Counted from the first letter of the stretch, positions 38,300 through 51,357 are shown. The stretch is 64,000 bases of DNA from Malus domestica (GCF_042453785.1 NC_091675.1:20384501-20448500), one strand, 5' to 3'. Notes: a model not told the origin generated them from the letters alone. Program-made: numbers and translations.

Positions 38300-39289
38300 G
38301 ATTAAGCTCATATTAATGAAAAAAGAAGCTCCCGAATACGTTCTAGTTATTTTGGCCCCATAGAGTTGGATACATATCTTACTGAAGTTTCTCTTTCTTC
38401 ACTTGTTCTAATTTGAGGTTAAATGAAGCACATAAATTGAATGCATACAGGAAGGTCGGATGGCCAGATAAAAGATAGGTTTCGAACATAATAAAACGCA
38501 TAAATTTTAACTTAATTAACGATAGTTGTGGATCTGCACTAGGACGAGGGAATGTTGTTCCCCATACATTCCTACTCGCATGTTTCACCACCCTTAAATT
38601 ATGTCATGGAAGCAACATGTTGGACAAATGTCTCCAAAAACAAGTCAGGCGTGGCAACTTGGCAAGGGAGCAAATTCTTAAGACACTTGTCTCCAAAATT
38701 ATTAGAGGAATTCCACTGTTGGGGGAGTGCAAGTCTAAGGGCAATGGCAAGTAATTGTTACTCTAAAAAGTAATTGCCAATGCCATTGTGCAACTCCACC
38801 CGTTGCGTATTTTTTATGTATTGTGTGTTTGAGTGTGAACTTTATAATTTTGTTCTCTGAAAACAAAACTCATGTTTAACTCCAATAATTTAATTTCGAA
38901 TACAAAGCAAAGCACATCATTACAACAAGGCAACAAGTGGTTGGGTATTTATGGAATATTGAGTTGTGGTGTGGAGAATGAAGAAAATGGTTGGGTATTT
39001 ATAGAATAAAAAAAAGTAAACTTTTCCTTTTTTCCTCTATTTTTTCATTTTTAACGATTGGATTAATCCTGATCATTTGTTTTTTTCTTACTGTTGAATC
39101 TGATGCACCAGAATGTACCACATGGCATAACGGTAATTTTTCAATTTTTTTCCTTCGAAAATCCAACAGTCCAAGTCATCAGGCCGTTGGAAATCGAACA
39201 CCTCGCATTGCGCCACGTCATAGTCGTTGTGCTCTTCTGTTGGAACTATTGCAGGAGGCCTCACTGTTGTAGGTTTTGTTAGCTAACGT
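38300..39289. other. Intergenic stretch with a small hairpin repeat
   Basis: No supported gene. At about 38718-38802 GGGCAATGGCAAGTAATTG is followed by its near inverse (AGTAATTGCCAATGCC), an 80-bp hairpin that looks like a tiny MITE ending GGGGAGTGCAA / TGCAACTCCACCC. Confidence 0.45.
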
Positions 39290-39717
39290 TAATTAAGGTT
39301 CTAAAGGCGCTAGTCGGGCAGTGGGAAGGGAAGGGGCCTAGGCGTTTAGGTGGGTTTTTAATTTTAGTTAATTTATTATATAACATATAAATAAATGTCT
39401 ACTTATACTTAAAAAATACATAATTGGTATATAAATTGCAAAATAGAATGCGATTTAAATTATAAAGTACTAAAACATATTCAAAATATTGGTAACAAGT
39501 ATATAATGATTGCTCATACAAGTATCCAAAAATTTATTGAAAAATAAAATACAAAGTGGAAGTTATTTATTTTTTGTCCAAGTGAGAGTTGCAATGTAAG
39601 CACCTAGGCGGACTTCTAGGTAGGTCTAGACGCCTAATCTTATTTTTTTAAATGCCTAGTAATTAATATTGATAGTGACCAGCTGCCTGGCACCGCCTAG
39701 ACACTAGGCCGGAATTC
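39290..39717. mobile_element. CTAGGCG-rich repeat, probable hAT-like relic
   Basis: The left end has TTCTAAAGGCGCTAGTCGGG and GGCCTAGGCG; the right end has CACCTAGGCGG, CACCGCCTAG and CTAGGCC, broadly inverted, with an AT-rich centre. This pattern resembles a common plant hAT-like family with GCCTAGGCG subterminal words. No clean target duplication was found. Confidence 0.4.
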
Positions 39718-40055
39718 TTAGGCCATCTCCAACCGAAGGGTCCAGAGGGCCAGAGGGCCGAAAATAGCCCTAAAACCGTCTCCAACCGAGGCCTAGGCCA
39801 GAGGGCTCTGGAATCTGGGAGGGCCCCACGGGATCGGAGAGGGCTGGAGGGCTGGATGCTTTCGGCCAGCCAGCCAGCCAGCCCCGGGCTGGATATTTTT
39901 TTTTTTAATGATTTCCTATTGCTGTCGGTTATAGCCGACAGCATTAAAGATATTTTTTTTTTTTAATAGTTCTACTATTAGTGTCAGTTATAACCGACAC
40001 TAATAGTTTGAAATGTTTTTTAATATAACGGCTAGTAGCCGTTGTATTATTAGGC
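39718..40055. mobile_element. Fragment of a PIF/Harbinger- or hAT-like MITE with three palindromes
   Basis: Begins TTAGGCCATCTCCAACCG, an end typical of plant DNA transposons, with repeated CCAGAGGGC words. The opposite terminus is not seen, so it is truncated or its end is diverged. It contains the palindromes listed separately at 39921-40049. Confidence 0.45.
39921..40049. repeat. Three consecutive near-perfect palindromes
   Basis: 39921-39942 (GCTGTCGGTTATAGCCGACA plus GC), 39975-40006 (core GTGTCAGTTATAACCGACAC) and 40021-40049 (core AACGGCTAGTAGCCGTT). The first two share the core GTC(G/A)GTTATA(G/A)CCGAC. T tracts separate them. Confidence 0.85.
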
Positions 40056-40548
40056 CTCTTTTTTTTTCTTTTTTTTTTTAATGAATTTAAACTTCTTTTT
40101 TTTTTTTTTAATGAATGTAAACTTCTTTTTTTCCCCTTTTTTTTTCCTTTTCATATGAATCAAATTTTGTTTCATATTTTTTTTCCTATAACTTTTATTT
40201 CACAAAATTTGTTTCATATTTTTTTCAATTCTATTTTTTTCGTATAACTTCCTAGGCCATTTATACAATATTAAATTGTAGTTTTTAAATTGTAGGCCAA
40301 CCATGCCTGCTGGCGAAAGACCGGCTTTAAATGCACAGACATTTGGATGAGCATTGCTTGACCCACAACTTTGCCTTCCATTTTTTGGCCCATTGGAGAT
40401 GTTTTGGAGCAATTGCACTGCCATTGCCTTTGCTCAAAGGCAACAGGTGAAAATGCTCCTAGAATCAGCGATTCAATGTTTAAAAGCCTTTTAACTTTGT
40501 TCCCAATAGGAAAATATTCATGAGTCCACAATTAATAAGCATTACGTA
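40056..40548. other. T-rich stretch, no gene seen
   Basis: Long T tracts (40060-40200) followed by unassigned sequence; no coding signal supported. Confidence 0.5.
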
Positions 40549-40557
40549 TTTGGTGAA

Positions 40558-40705
40558 GGGGTGTGATATCCACATATCATTTTTTACTTCTCTCATATTT
40601 TTTTAGATTTTGGCCGTCGGATCGGATAAATTGAAGAAGATCAACGGACATAAATTAACAAGGGGTGTGTGAGAAGTTAAAAGGGGTGTGTGGATAGCAC
40701 ACCCC
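40558..40705. mobile_element. 148-bp MITE, Mutator-like, with perfect 9-bp TSD TTTGGTGAA
   Basis: Starts GGGGTGTGATATCCACA and ends TGTGGATAGCACACCCC, near-perfect inverted ends, flanked by TTTGGTGAA at 40549-40557 and 40706-40714. A 9-bp duplication points to the Mutator superfamily. The intact duplication and ends suggest a fairly recent insertion. Confidence 0.88.
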
Positions 40706-40779
40706 TTTGGTGAAAACTTCTCACAAAGAGCTTTCGAGATCAAATCACTTGTATAATATTCTAACATCACAACAGTAGT

Positions 40780-40945
40780 ATAAAGGTCGTACCCAGTGCA
40801 CAAGGCTCCTGCTTTACACAGGGTCTGGGAGAGGTGAATGTCGGCTAGCCTTACCCCCATTTATGGAGAGGCTGCTCCCAAGTCTCGAACCCGAGACCTA
40901 CCGCTCATGGGCGAAGGCACTTGCCATCGCACCAAGTGCGACCTC
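40780..40945 (-). mobile_element. Au-type SINE, minus strand
   Basis: On the minus strand it starts GAGGTCGCACTTGGTGCGAT GGCAAG (pol III A-box region) with GGTTCGAGACTTGGGAGCAG as B box, then CAGCCTCTCC and a 3' part ending GTGCACTGGGTACGACCTTT. This order is that of the plant Au SINE. A clear target duplication was not seen. Confidence 0.85.
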
Positions 40946-41861
40946 TAGAAGAGAAATTGAATATGTACCACATTATCTAGAAGAGAAATGATTTTCGCTC
41001 TCTATTATTCTGTTACACTCTCCTTCTTTACCAAATATTATAATTATCCGTGAATTAAGAAAATATGAAAAAAAACAAAAAAGTTGAAGATTGTAAAGTG
41101 TGAGAATTATTTTTCTCTTGTAAGAACAAAATTTTCTTTTGGATTTTCAGATCTTGAAGAAAATAGTAGGTTAGTGGTATTCATGGTGTCACGTCCTTCC
41201 CATCCCACTCATGTATATTTATGCACCCAAAGATGGTTTGTGGACGGCAATGCAGGATCGGAGCCATAACCAGAGTCTCCAAGGCAAAAGCCACCAAAGC
41301 AGAGTAACAACATTTACTAGAAACTCAATGGGCCCCATGTCAGATATCCAACTGGTGGCTGAGAAAGGACCAGGGTCCTCTTTGTAGGGATCTGGAAATG
41401 AATGAATCGTGTCCGTTCAGTATATATTGTGCTGTCAGTTTTCATTAAATAATATTTATATTCAATTTTAAATAAAAAATACAAAATAATTTATAATCGC
41501 ACGATTTACGATGAACGGACACAATTGATTGATCATTCAAATTCCCACAAGAGAATCCGGACAGAATCCTATTCCGCTCAAAAATCTCCATCACCCTCCA
41601 TCAAAACTCAGCCCCACCTCCCGTTTTCTCAAAACTTGTGGCGGAGCTGTAATCTTTCAGCTTTCTCAAGTTCCAGAGAGAGAGTTTGAGTTTGAGCTAA
41701 CAAAATTGACAAGTCCCCAACGATTTCCTTTTACTGAAAATGGACTTTAAAATATTGAAACATAATTTTCTCCGCATAAATCCATATAAATTTTTTATTC
41801 GAAAAAAATTCAGTGGCTAGATTCACATAAGTTTATTAATTATATTTAACTTTATACATTA
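40946..41861. other. Intergenic stretch, no gene supported
   Basis: Holds a direct repeat TCTAGAAGAGAAAT at 40944-40957 and 40976-40989. The 73-codon frame at 41529 has no recognisable family features. Confidence 0.45.
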
Positions 41862-42018
41862 TTTCTCTCCACTTATAATAAGTGAGAGGTTTTACATTTG
41901 ATTCTCTCCAAAGTGAAGTTAAACCACATTATTATAGCAAACTCTTTGTAAGGCTTTGCTCACTCTTCCACCCTTTAGTGTAGAAAGTAAATACTATCGT
42001 TTGTTAAAAAAAAATAAA
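41862..42018 (+). mobile_element. SINE-like retroposon, diverged copy with A-rich tail
   Basis: Shares CTTATAATAAGTGAGAGGTT, a TTGATTCTC box, CCACATTATTATAGC and the 3' end TTAGTGTAGAAAGTAAATAC followed by ATCGTTTGTT and an A-rich tail with the copies at 52803 and 54301 (minus). The box GGTTCGA(C/T)TCTC in the better copies resembles a pol III B box, hence tRNA-like. Confidence 0.5.
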
Positions 42019-42234
42019 AACAATGACACATGCACAATAATTTACATACTGATCATAAATAAATTTATATATAGGTAAATTAATTAGTACAAAAATATGG
42101 ACATGTTATTTAATTCAAAGTTAATTTATCTATAGTTTACGTAAAATATAAACGAAGTATGTGCATATCAAAAATTTACAATTATCTTAGTCACTGTTAT
42201 AAAAGGCCAAATTTTTTAACACCAACAAATAGTA

Positions 42235-44886
42235 TGTCACAGCCCGTCCAGGAATTATTAATTCCGAGGACGTGAGATGACCAATGTGACCTTAAACGGG
42301 ATTAAGGTGTGTAAATGTATGACATTTGTTTTACTTTAAGATCCTAAACTAGGGTTAGATTTATATTTGTATGTGTTAATTTGTGCTTGGACTTAGGTAG
42401 GGCCTCCTACCCTGAATTCCCTCCCTAAAACCCGTAACCTTTCTTCTCTCTTCTTCTTTCATTCCAGACTCTCTCTCTCTTATTCTTTTCTGAAAACTCT
42501 CTCATTCTCTCTCTTACTCTCGAACTCACGGCAACCACCAAGAACCACCACAATCTTGTACCAACGTTCCATTTAAGACCACCATCGTGATCCTGGGGAC
42601 TTCACGAGCACGGGGATACCAATTTCAGGTGAGTTTCACTTCGAAAACCCTAGTTCTAAAGTTGCCGTGAGATGACACTGTTCATGAGCTTTGAATTGGT
42701 TACGTTTTAGGCTAAAACAAGATCACAGAGAGTTTAGTAAGGTCCCAAGGAAGCTCGGAGTGCTTCGTTGGAAGTTTTTGGACGTAAGAACACGGAGATC
42801 GACAAGTTCAAAGTTTGGCCGGAGCTTTCGAGGCGTTTTCCGGCGAATCCCCGGCGAGTTAGGAGTCGAGGTAGGTATCAATCTCTTCGTCTCGTCAAGT
42901 ACTACAACTTTCCTTTTTGTTTCACTCAATTTCGTTGAGTATTGAAGAAGTTATACTCATTTGAAAAATACCCAGTTTCCGGCGACCTCCGAGGCTTTCG
43001 AGGCAGTTTCCGGCCAAACCACGGCGAACTAGGTGTTTTGCAAGGTACCATTCTCTTTGTCTCTTCAAGGGCTACAACTTTCGTTTTTGAATCACTTGAT
43101 TTCGTTGAGAAATGACAAAGTTATGGCAATTTGAAAAACTGCCCGGAAAACGGCCGCCGGAAAAACCAGTCCGGCGACCCAAGGAAGAAGAAGGTACTAC
43201 AATAAAAATAAAAAATAAAAATAAAATTATTTTAAAAATATGTCGACGTCCGTGACGTCGAGTAGATCACTGTGGTATATTCATATACCTAAATTGAACA
43301 CCGTATGAGAAAGTTATTGAGGATTGTTGGTTAGGTGTTCAAATAACGTTTTATAATTTTCACATTTAGGTGAAAATGTGAATTGACGATCCGACCGTTG
43401 GATCGTCACCAAACTTTGATACGTTGCAATACGTAATATTTGAGGATTATTGGAACTTACAGATTGGGAATCCGATTTGCGGATCTTCCGGAATTGGAAT
43501 TGTAAGTCCATAATATAAAATGTTAACCGTCACTTAGTTTTGGAAATTGACGGAGATCCGACCGTTGGATGGTAATGAAATTTTAGGATGTTGTCCTAGA
43601 GGTATAATGTGGACCTCTGGAAGTTATGGATTTAAAATCTGAGGGGTGGATCTTCCGGATCAATCTACGTAGTGACGTATTTTATATAAGTTATATATTC
43701 TATCGATATGAATTCTGAGGTTGGAATTGATTATTGTTTTAGGCGCCGATCGTCATGACGCCTTGGCGTATTGTGCTAGGGAGTTGTAGGGCGAACTCCA
43801 GGTGAGTGGGCAGTTTTGTTTTCCGTATATATATATATACTTGACGTTTCCCAGAAATTGAATTGAAATGAAAATATGTTTAAAATGAAATGCATTTGAG
43901 TTATGTGGAAAAACGGGAAGTGAAATACCATGCATAGAATTGATATGAAAAGTATATAGAAATGTGAGTTGAAATGCCATGCATGAATTAATATATGATG
44001 CATATGTATGAATTGGTGCGGTGGACGCACAGGTAAGAATTGATTTATGATGCATATGTATGAAATGGTGCGGTGGACGCACAGGTGAGTATTTAATTAC
44101 TGTTATGATGATGATGATATATATTGAGCTCAAATCCTGCACCATGGTTTAGTGCTTATAGTATTCACCGCATCGCACGCTCGCCTTGGATCCAAGTAGA
44201 TGCTAGTCGTACAGTCCACGCGGAGTGGGTACGACAGGCCAGTCGCGAGAGTGTTAGTGAGATTCCGACTGGTGGGTGACCTTAGATTATGTGCACAGAT
44301 GATTTATGAGAAGCACTAGAGCGTAACTTGTGTGCAGAAGGCCGGACAGGTCACAGAGGTGACTCCGGTAGAGTGATAGTGATAGATTTTGAGCTCTAGG
44401 TTCAACCGTACAGGGCTATTAGAGGGCATACGGTTGATTACTTTCTTGCACCTGATATGATTATGTTGATGCATTCATACCTTATTATTGTTGAGATGAT
44501 GTGGCATGGCATAATTGTTATGAAAATGTTGAGTTAACGACTTGAAGTCTTGAGAATATATATGTATATTTATATTTTACATTTCTGGGAAAGTATACAG
44601 GTTTTACGGAGAGGGGTTACAACGTTTTGAGAAATGTTTGGATTTGGAAAAGAATTGTTTTACTGACCCACTCAATTTTGGTTTTGCGCCCCTCCAGGTT
44701 CAGGAATCACAAAGGTGTGGTGACTACGAGGAATACAGCGGGGTTCTGACAGATTGGACAAAATTAGGACTCATCTTCGGGTGTATCAACTTATAAATTG
44801 TATAATTAAAGCTTCCGTACTGTGCAAATGGTTACGTCACTCTCACGTGACGGCCAGCATGCCCTCCTTCGGGACGGGGTGTGTCA
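42235..44886 (+). repeat. 5' LTR of the Gypsy element
   Basis: 2652 bp, nearly identical to 48666-51319. Includes a CT-rich leader (about 42470-42520) and a (TA)n step that is one unit shorter than in the other LTR. Short open frames inside occur identically in both LTRs and are not genes. Confidence 0.96.
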
Positions 44887-47800
44887 GTTGGTATCAGAGC
44901 ATGGTTGCAATCTTGGACATTTTGAGAAGTTCTAGTGAATTCTGTCAGAACTACACCGCTTCGTAGCAAACCACGTAGTTAGAGGAACTTAGTCTCCCTA
45001 ATTTAGCGGTTTTGGGGGAAACTATTACTATGGTGATTCAGTCTATTGTCTAAAGGGACATTTTAAGACGGGTTATGAGTTGAATTTGAATCACCTTATG
45101 GAATGATCAACCTGAGGGAACGAAGTGACGGATTAACCAATTGGAAAAGATGTTTCGGAATATGCAAGTTAAAGGAAATTTCCTTCTGACAGGTGGGTCG
45201 AGACGACTACCTGGTTTTGGGTATGAAATTGTATCCTGGTGGAAACAGGAATGTTAATTGTTGTCACCAGAGAAATCAGCCGATTTAAAATTTTTTAAGG
45301 AAAAGTTTATCCCTCCGGCATTTATCGATGGTAGTAAGCAAGAGTTTGCAAATGTGAATCAAGGAAGTTGACGATAAAGTTAATGATTCGTCATATCAAG
45401 GATATAGAAAGATTCAGAGCTTCGAAAGAAGTGAAGCTAGAGTTAATTCTTCCAGCTGAGGTTTTAATGTCGCTGGTCAGAGTAAAAGTGATGGATATAC
45501 TGGTAATCCCAGATATTTGAGACAAGGTGTCTCGAGTAAAGGAAATGTACCTTGTGCAGCAGGTACAAAATTAACACTTTGGGAAATGTGAAATTAATGA
45601 ATGTGTTTATGTGAACAGAGGGGACACAGAATTGTGAATCGTCCCTAGAATCAGTTGTACTCAATAATTTTCCATGATATCATAGTGTCGATTCAGCAGA
45701 GTTATGGACTTAGTAGTTTGGTCGGATTGACCGTGAGTACAGAGAGATTTGATGAGTTATATGTTCAGCTGTACAGACCATGAGAAGTGGATTCGATTGA
45801 CACATGAGAAATTAGTGAGTTATAGGCTCGGCCGTACCGACCACGCGGAGTGGATCCGGCCGACGTATTATTGAGATGAGTTGAATCAGCCGTATTGGTC
45901 ATTCTAGTTGACTTCGGCTGATATATTTTCTTATTATGTATGTTATTACCTTGAGAGTAGTAAATAAATGTAGTTGAGATGAGCGTATGTATTTTGCATT
46001 GAGTGACAAAATAGTAATGTTATATCTTTGAGAGTGGTTGCCTACTTATCGAGACAACGATGATTTATCAGTATTGCGGGCTGCAGACCGTAATATTAAT
46101 AACTCATTCGTGGATTCGTTAAGCAAGCAACCCGGTAGATTATTTTATGTTAGTATTGTACTTATTTGGAATGCTTAATAATAATAGAATATATATTGTA
46201 TCAGTTAATTCTGTTCCATTAGATTGGTTGGTTATAATTGTGACAAGACGAAATGTTATGGGAAACCAGTACTTTCCATCGATCTGGATTAACAGAGATT
46301 ACTTTTGTAAGTATGCAAAATGGATTGAGTCAGGCTGTTATTTATGCTGTGAGAGCAAAGAGATTGTTTTCGAAAGGCTGTCAAAAATACTTAGCTCATG
46401 TGGTGCTAAATGATGTTGTTTGGAGTAGTGTGAATAATGTCGAAAGAGTTAGACTTTTCTTGATGTCTTCCTTGAAAGTATACATGGATTGCCTTCAGGC
46501 AGAGATATGAGGTTCATTATTGATTTGTTGCCAGGTATAAATTTATATTGGAGATTGGTTCAGGATGAGTTAAGGGAATTGGAAATTCAGTTGAAAGAAT
46601 TGGTTGATAAAAGTTTCATTCAACCTAGTACAACACTTTTGAGGAGCCCCAGTTTGTTGGTGAGGAAGAAAATGGATCTTGAGACTGTTCATTGATTATA
46701 GACAATGGAGTCGGGTAACGATTGAGAACCGTTATCCATGGTGATGTACTGATGTTTATTTAACCAGCTCAGAAGTAATTGCGAAGATTCAAAGATTGAA
46801 TTGAGGTCTGGTTATTACCAATTAAAGATTATGAGCGACGTTGTTCTTAAGATTGTTTTATGAACTATGGTGATGCTATATGGATACTCATGCTGTTTTA
46901 TGAGTTATTGGATGAAGTATTCCAATAATGCCTTGATAAATAGATATCATTTTCATTGAAGATATTCTGGCATATTCTGAGCCAGAGCAGAGCATGTAAA
47001 CGTATTAAGTCGGTGGAACAAAGATTGGAAGAATGTCGGTTGTATGCTAAGTAGCAAATGCTAAAGTTAGATGAATCAGGTGGCATTCTGAGATTTGTTA
47101 TATATTCTTAAGGTATTCAAGTGAATCCTTAAAAGATAGCAGAAATTGAGGAATTGGAACAACCACGAACTGTAATTGAGATTCGGAATTTCTTAGCTTA
47201 CCAGGCTATCTTGGATGGTTGTGAAAGATTTTTCAGTCATTGTTTTGTCATTGACGAGACTGTTGAGAAAAGAGGTTATGTATGAGTGGGAAGGAAATTG
47301 TGAGCAAAAGATTCAACAACTGAAGTATTTCCTCACTCATGCACGTATTTTGGTATTCCCAGAGAATAGTGGTAATCATAAATTTTTAGTGATGTTTCTT
47401 GAATGGTATTGGATGCATGTTGATGCAAATGTTAGGGTGATTGCATACGTTTCACGATAAATGGAATCTCATAAGATGAATTACCCTACGGGTGACTTGG
47501 AAGTCATGATTACCATTCTTGCTGTGAAGTTATGAAGGCATTATATTTGGTAAGAATGCAAGATTTTTACGAATCCAAAAAGTCTTCAATATCCATTACT
47601 TGGAAGGATTTTGATATGAGGCAGCGAAAGTGAATTGTATTGCTTAATGAACATGATTGTACGATCAGGGTGATCGTAAAGTTTGTTCTAGCTCAAGCAC
47701 TTGGTGAGAAGACTACAGTAAGATTAATGTCTGGCACGTTTGCCAAGAGTATCATCTTGTGGATTGAAAACCAACGGAAGAAAAATTAAGAATGGAAGAT

Positions 47801-48665
47801 CGAGAAGAAGTTATACTTGTTAAGTAACAAGTTAGTACATTTACTCCAGTGTTGAGTAACAACCTTTCCCAGACAGTGCAACATTACTTATTTGTTTTAT
47901 GGAAAAGAGAATTGGTTTACGGAACTGCTGAGTTTCTTAAGTATGTTGGTTGTGCAGTTTCCGAAGTAACGCCATAAGGATCATGAAATGTGTCATGTGA
48001 GTCGGTTTTTGATGACTTGTGAATGGAATGTTTATGGGTAGAGAAGGATTCGATCAAGAAAGAGTTTTAGTAGACCCTGAGACTATGGATGAGTTTCCTC
48101 AAAGTATTCAGGTGATTAAGTTAACCTGAAGTAACCAGGAATGGCAAAAGAGATCAACAGATGGATATGCCACTAATCGAGTGTGTAAGGTAAATGGTTT
48201 GATATTTTTGGGAAATTCACCGCGAACAGAAATGACGAGAATTGGAAAAGAGACAAGATAAGATTTAGACACATCAGACCATTTTTTTTTTCACTAAAGG
48301 AATCAATAAAGTTGCATACAAGTTTGTGATGCCTTCAGAATTGGCTAAGGCACATAATGTATTTTGTGTTCGATGCGTTGTCACTAAGTGGCAGAGTCGT
48401 TACATGGGACTTTGGTGCAACTATTGAGAATTAAGCCGGATCTGATTGGTGAGGAACTAATGTCGACTTTGGATTGGAAAAAGAAGGTCCTAAGAATTAA
48501 GACAGAGTAAGTAGTAAAAGCTTTGTGAAGGAAATCATTCAGTAGAAAATTACATGGGAGACAGAAGAACGGATGAGAGTTATGTATCCGAGACTATTTT
48601 ATGAGTTTTGATGTTCTGGTTGGTGATTGGAATTTCGGGGACGAAATTCTATAAGGAGGGGAGAT

Positions 48666-51319
48666 TGTCACAGCCCGTCCCGGAATTATTAATTCCGAGG
48701 ACGTGAGATGACCAATGTGACCTTAAACGGGATTAAGGTGTGTAAATGTATGACATTTGTTTTACTTTAAGATCCTAAACTAGGGTTAGATTTATATTTG
48801 TATGTGTTAATTTGTGCTTGGACTTAGGTAGGGCCTCCTACCCTGAATTCCCTCCCTAAAACCCGTAACCTTTCTTCTCTCTTCTTCTTTCATTCCAGAC
48901 TCTCTCTCTCTTATTCTTTTCTGAAAACTCTCTCATTCTCTCTCTTACTCTCGAACTCACGGCAACCACCAAGAACCACCACAATCTTGTACCAACGTTC
49001 CATTTAAGACCACCATCGTGATCCTGGGGACTTCACGAGCACGGGGATACCAATTTCAGGTGAGTTTCACTTCGAAAACCCTAGTTCTAAAGTTGCCGTG
49101 AGATGACACTGTTCATGAGCTTTGAATTGGTTACGTTTTAGGCTAAAACAAGATCACAGCGAGTTTAGTAAGGTCCCAAGGAAGCTCGGAGTGCTTCGTT
49201 GGAAGTTTTTGGACGTAAGAACACGGAGATCGACAAGTTCAAAGTTTGGCCGGAGCTTTCGAGGCGTTTTCCGGCGAATCCCCGGCGAGTTAGGAGTCGA
49301 GGTAGGTATCAATCTCTTCGTCTCGTCAAGTACTACAACTTTCCGTTTTGTTTCACTCAATTTCGTTGAGTATTGAAGAAGTTATACTCATTTGAAAAAT
49401 ACCCAGTTTCCGGCGACCTCCGAGGCTTTCGAGGCAGTTTCCGGCCAAACCACGGCGAACTAGGTGTTGTGCAAGGTACCATTCTCTTTGTCTCTTCAAG
49501 GGCTACAACTTTCGTTTTTGAATCACTTGATTTCGTTGAGAAATGACAAAGTTATGGCAATTTGAAAAACTGCCCGGAAAACGGCCGCCGGAAAAACCAG
49601 TCCGGCGACCCAAGGAAGAAGAAGGTACTACAATAAAAATAAAAAATAAAAATAAAATTATTTTAAAAATATGTCGACGTCCGTGACGTCGAGTAGATCA
49701 CTGTGGTATATTCATATACCTAAATTGAACACCGTATGAGAAAGTTATTGAGGATTGTTGGTTAGGTGTTCAAATAACGTTTTATAATTTTCACATTTAG
49801 GTGAAAATGTGAATTGACGATCCGACCGTTGGATCGTCACCAAACTTTGATACGTTGCAATACGTAATATTTGAGGATTATTGGAACTTACAGATTGGGA
49901 ATCCGATTTGCGGATCTTCCGGAATTGGAATTGTAAGTCCATAATATAAAATGTTAACCGTCACTTAGTTTTGGAAATTGACGGAGATCCGACCGTTGGA
50001 TGGTAATGAAATTTTAGGATGTTGTCCTAGAGGTATAATGTGGACCTCTGGAAGTTATGGATTTAAAATCTGAGGGGTGGATCTTCCGGATCAATCTACG
50101 TAGTGACGTATTTTATATAAGTTATATATTCTATCGATATGAATTCTGAGGTTGGAATTGATTATTGTTTTAGGCGCCGATCGTCATGACGCCTTGGCGT
50201 ATTGTGCTAGGGAGTTGTAGGGCGAACTCCAGGTGAGTGGGCAGTTTTGTTTTCCGTATATATATATATATACTTGACGTTTCCCAGAAATTGAATTGAA
50301 ATGAAAATATGTTTAAAATGAAATGCATTTGAGTTATGTGGAAAAACGGGAAGTGAAATACCATGCATAGAATTGATATGAAAAGTATATAGAAATGTGA
50401 GTTGAAATGCCATGCATGAATTAATATATGATGCATATGTATGAATTGGTGCGGTGGACGCACAGGTAAGAATTGATTTATGATGCATATGTATGAAATG
50501 GTGCGGTGGACGCACAGGTGAGTATTTAATTACTGTTATGATGATGATGATATATATTGAGCTCAAATCCTGCACCATGGTTTAGTGCTTATAGTATTCA
50601 CCGCATCGCACGCTCGCCTTGGATCCAAGTAGATGCTAGTCGTACAGTCCACGCGGAGTGGGTACGACAGGCCAGTCGCGAGAGTGTTAGTGAGATTCCG
50701 ACTGGTGGGTGACCTTAGATTATGTGCACAGATGATTTATGAGAAGCACTAGAGCGTAACTTGTGTGCAGAAGGCCGGACAGGTCACAGAGGTGACTCCG
50801 GTAGAGTGATAGTGATAGATTTTGAGCTCTAGGTTCAACCGTACAGGGCTATTAGAGGGCCTACGGTTGATTACTTTCTTGCACCTGATATGATTATGTT
50901 GATGCATTCATACCTTATTATTGTTGAGATGATGTGGCATGGCATAATTGTTATGAAAATGTTGAGTTAACGACTTGAAGTCTTGAGAATATATATGTAT
51001 ATTTATATTTTACATTTCTGGGAAAGTATACAGGTTTTACGGAGAGGGGTTACAACGTTTTGAGAAATGTTTGGATTTGGAAAAGAATTGTTTTACTGAC
51101 CCACTCAATTTTGGTTTTGCGCCCCTCCAGGTTCAGGAATCACAAAGGTGTGGTGACTACGAGGAATACAGCGGGGTTCTGACAGATTGGACAAAATTAG
51201 GACTCACCTTCGGGTGTATCAACTTATAAATTGTATAATTAAAGCTTCCGTACTGTGCAAATGGTTACGTCACTCTCACGTGACGGCCAGCATGCCCTCC
51301 TTCGGGACGGGGTGTGTCA
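48666..51319 (+). repeat. 3' LTR of the Gypsy element
   Basis: 2654 bp; a few substitutions relative to the left copy. Confidence 0.96.
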
Positions 51320-51357
51320 TAGTACACCTATTATTTAAATTTTAAAAATGACATTTT

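Larger units (their letters stand above)
42235..51319 (+). mobile_element. Ty3/Gypsy chromovirus (Tekay/Del-like) with 2.65-kb LTRs, TSD TAGTA, body decayed
   Basis: LTRs 42235-44886 and 48666-51319 start TGTCACAGCCCGTCC and end GGGACGGGGTGTGTCA, flanked by TAGTA at 42230-42234 and 51320-51324. The primer site TTGGTATCAGAGCATGG follows the left LTR; the purine tract AAGGAGGGGAGAT precedes the right. Recognisable remnants in order: gag-like (near 45200-45360), Gypsy reverse transcriptase (near 46500-46700), RNase H (near 47215-47460) and a chromodomain end (WETEERMRVMYP, near 48570), in the order of chromoviruses. The internal part is only about 3.8 kb and carries dozens of breaks. Yet by eye the LTRs differ at only about 6 bases in 2.65 kb plus a 2-bp TA step, so the insertion is very young (order of 0.1 million years at an assumed 1.3e-8). 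Confidence 0.96.

Noticed and set aside
41529-41750. 73-codon frame as a small gene
   Set aside because: Isolated, without recognisable features, in a repeat-rich intergenic stretch.
42691-42945. 84-codon frame repeated at 49122-49376 as a possible duplicated gene
   Set aside because: Both copies lie inside the two LTRs of one Gypsy element; the duplication is that of the LTR.
43753-44145. 130-codon minus-strand frame with His/Ile repeats
   Set aside because: LTR sequence of the Gypsy element, mirrored at 50207-50578; no protein family resemblance.
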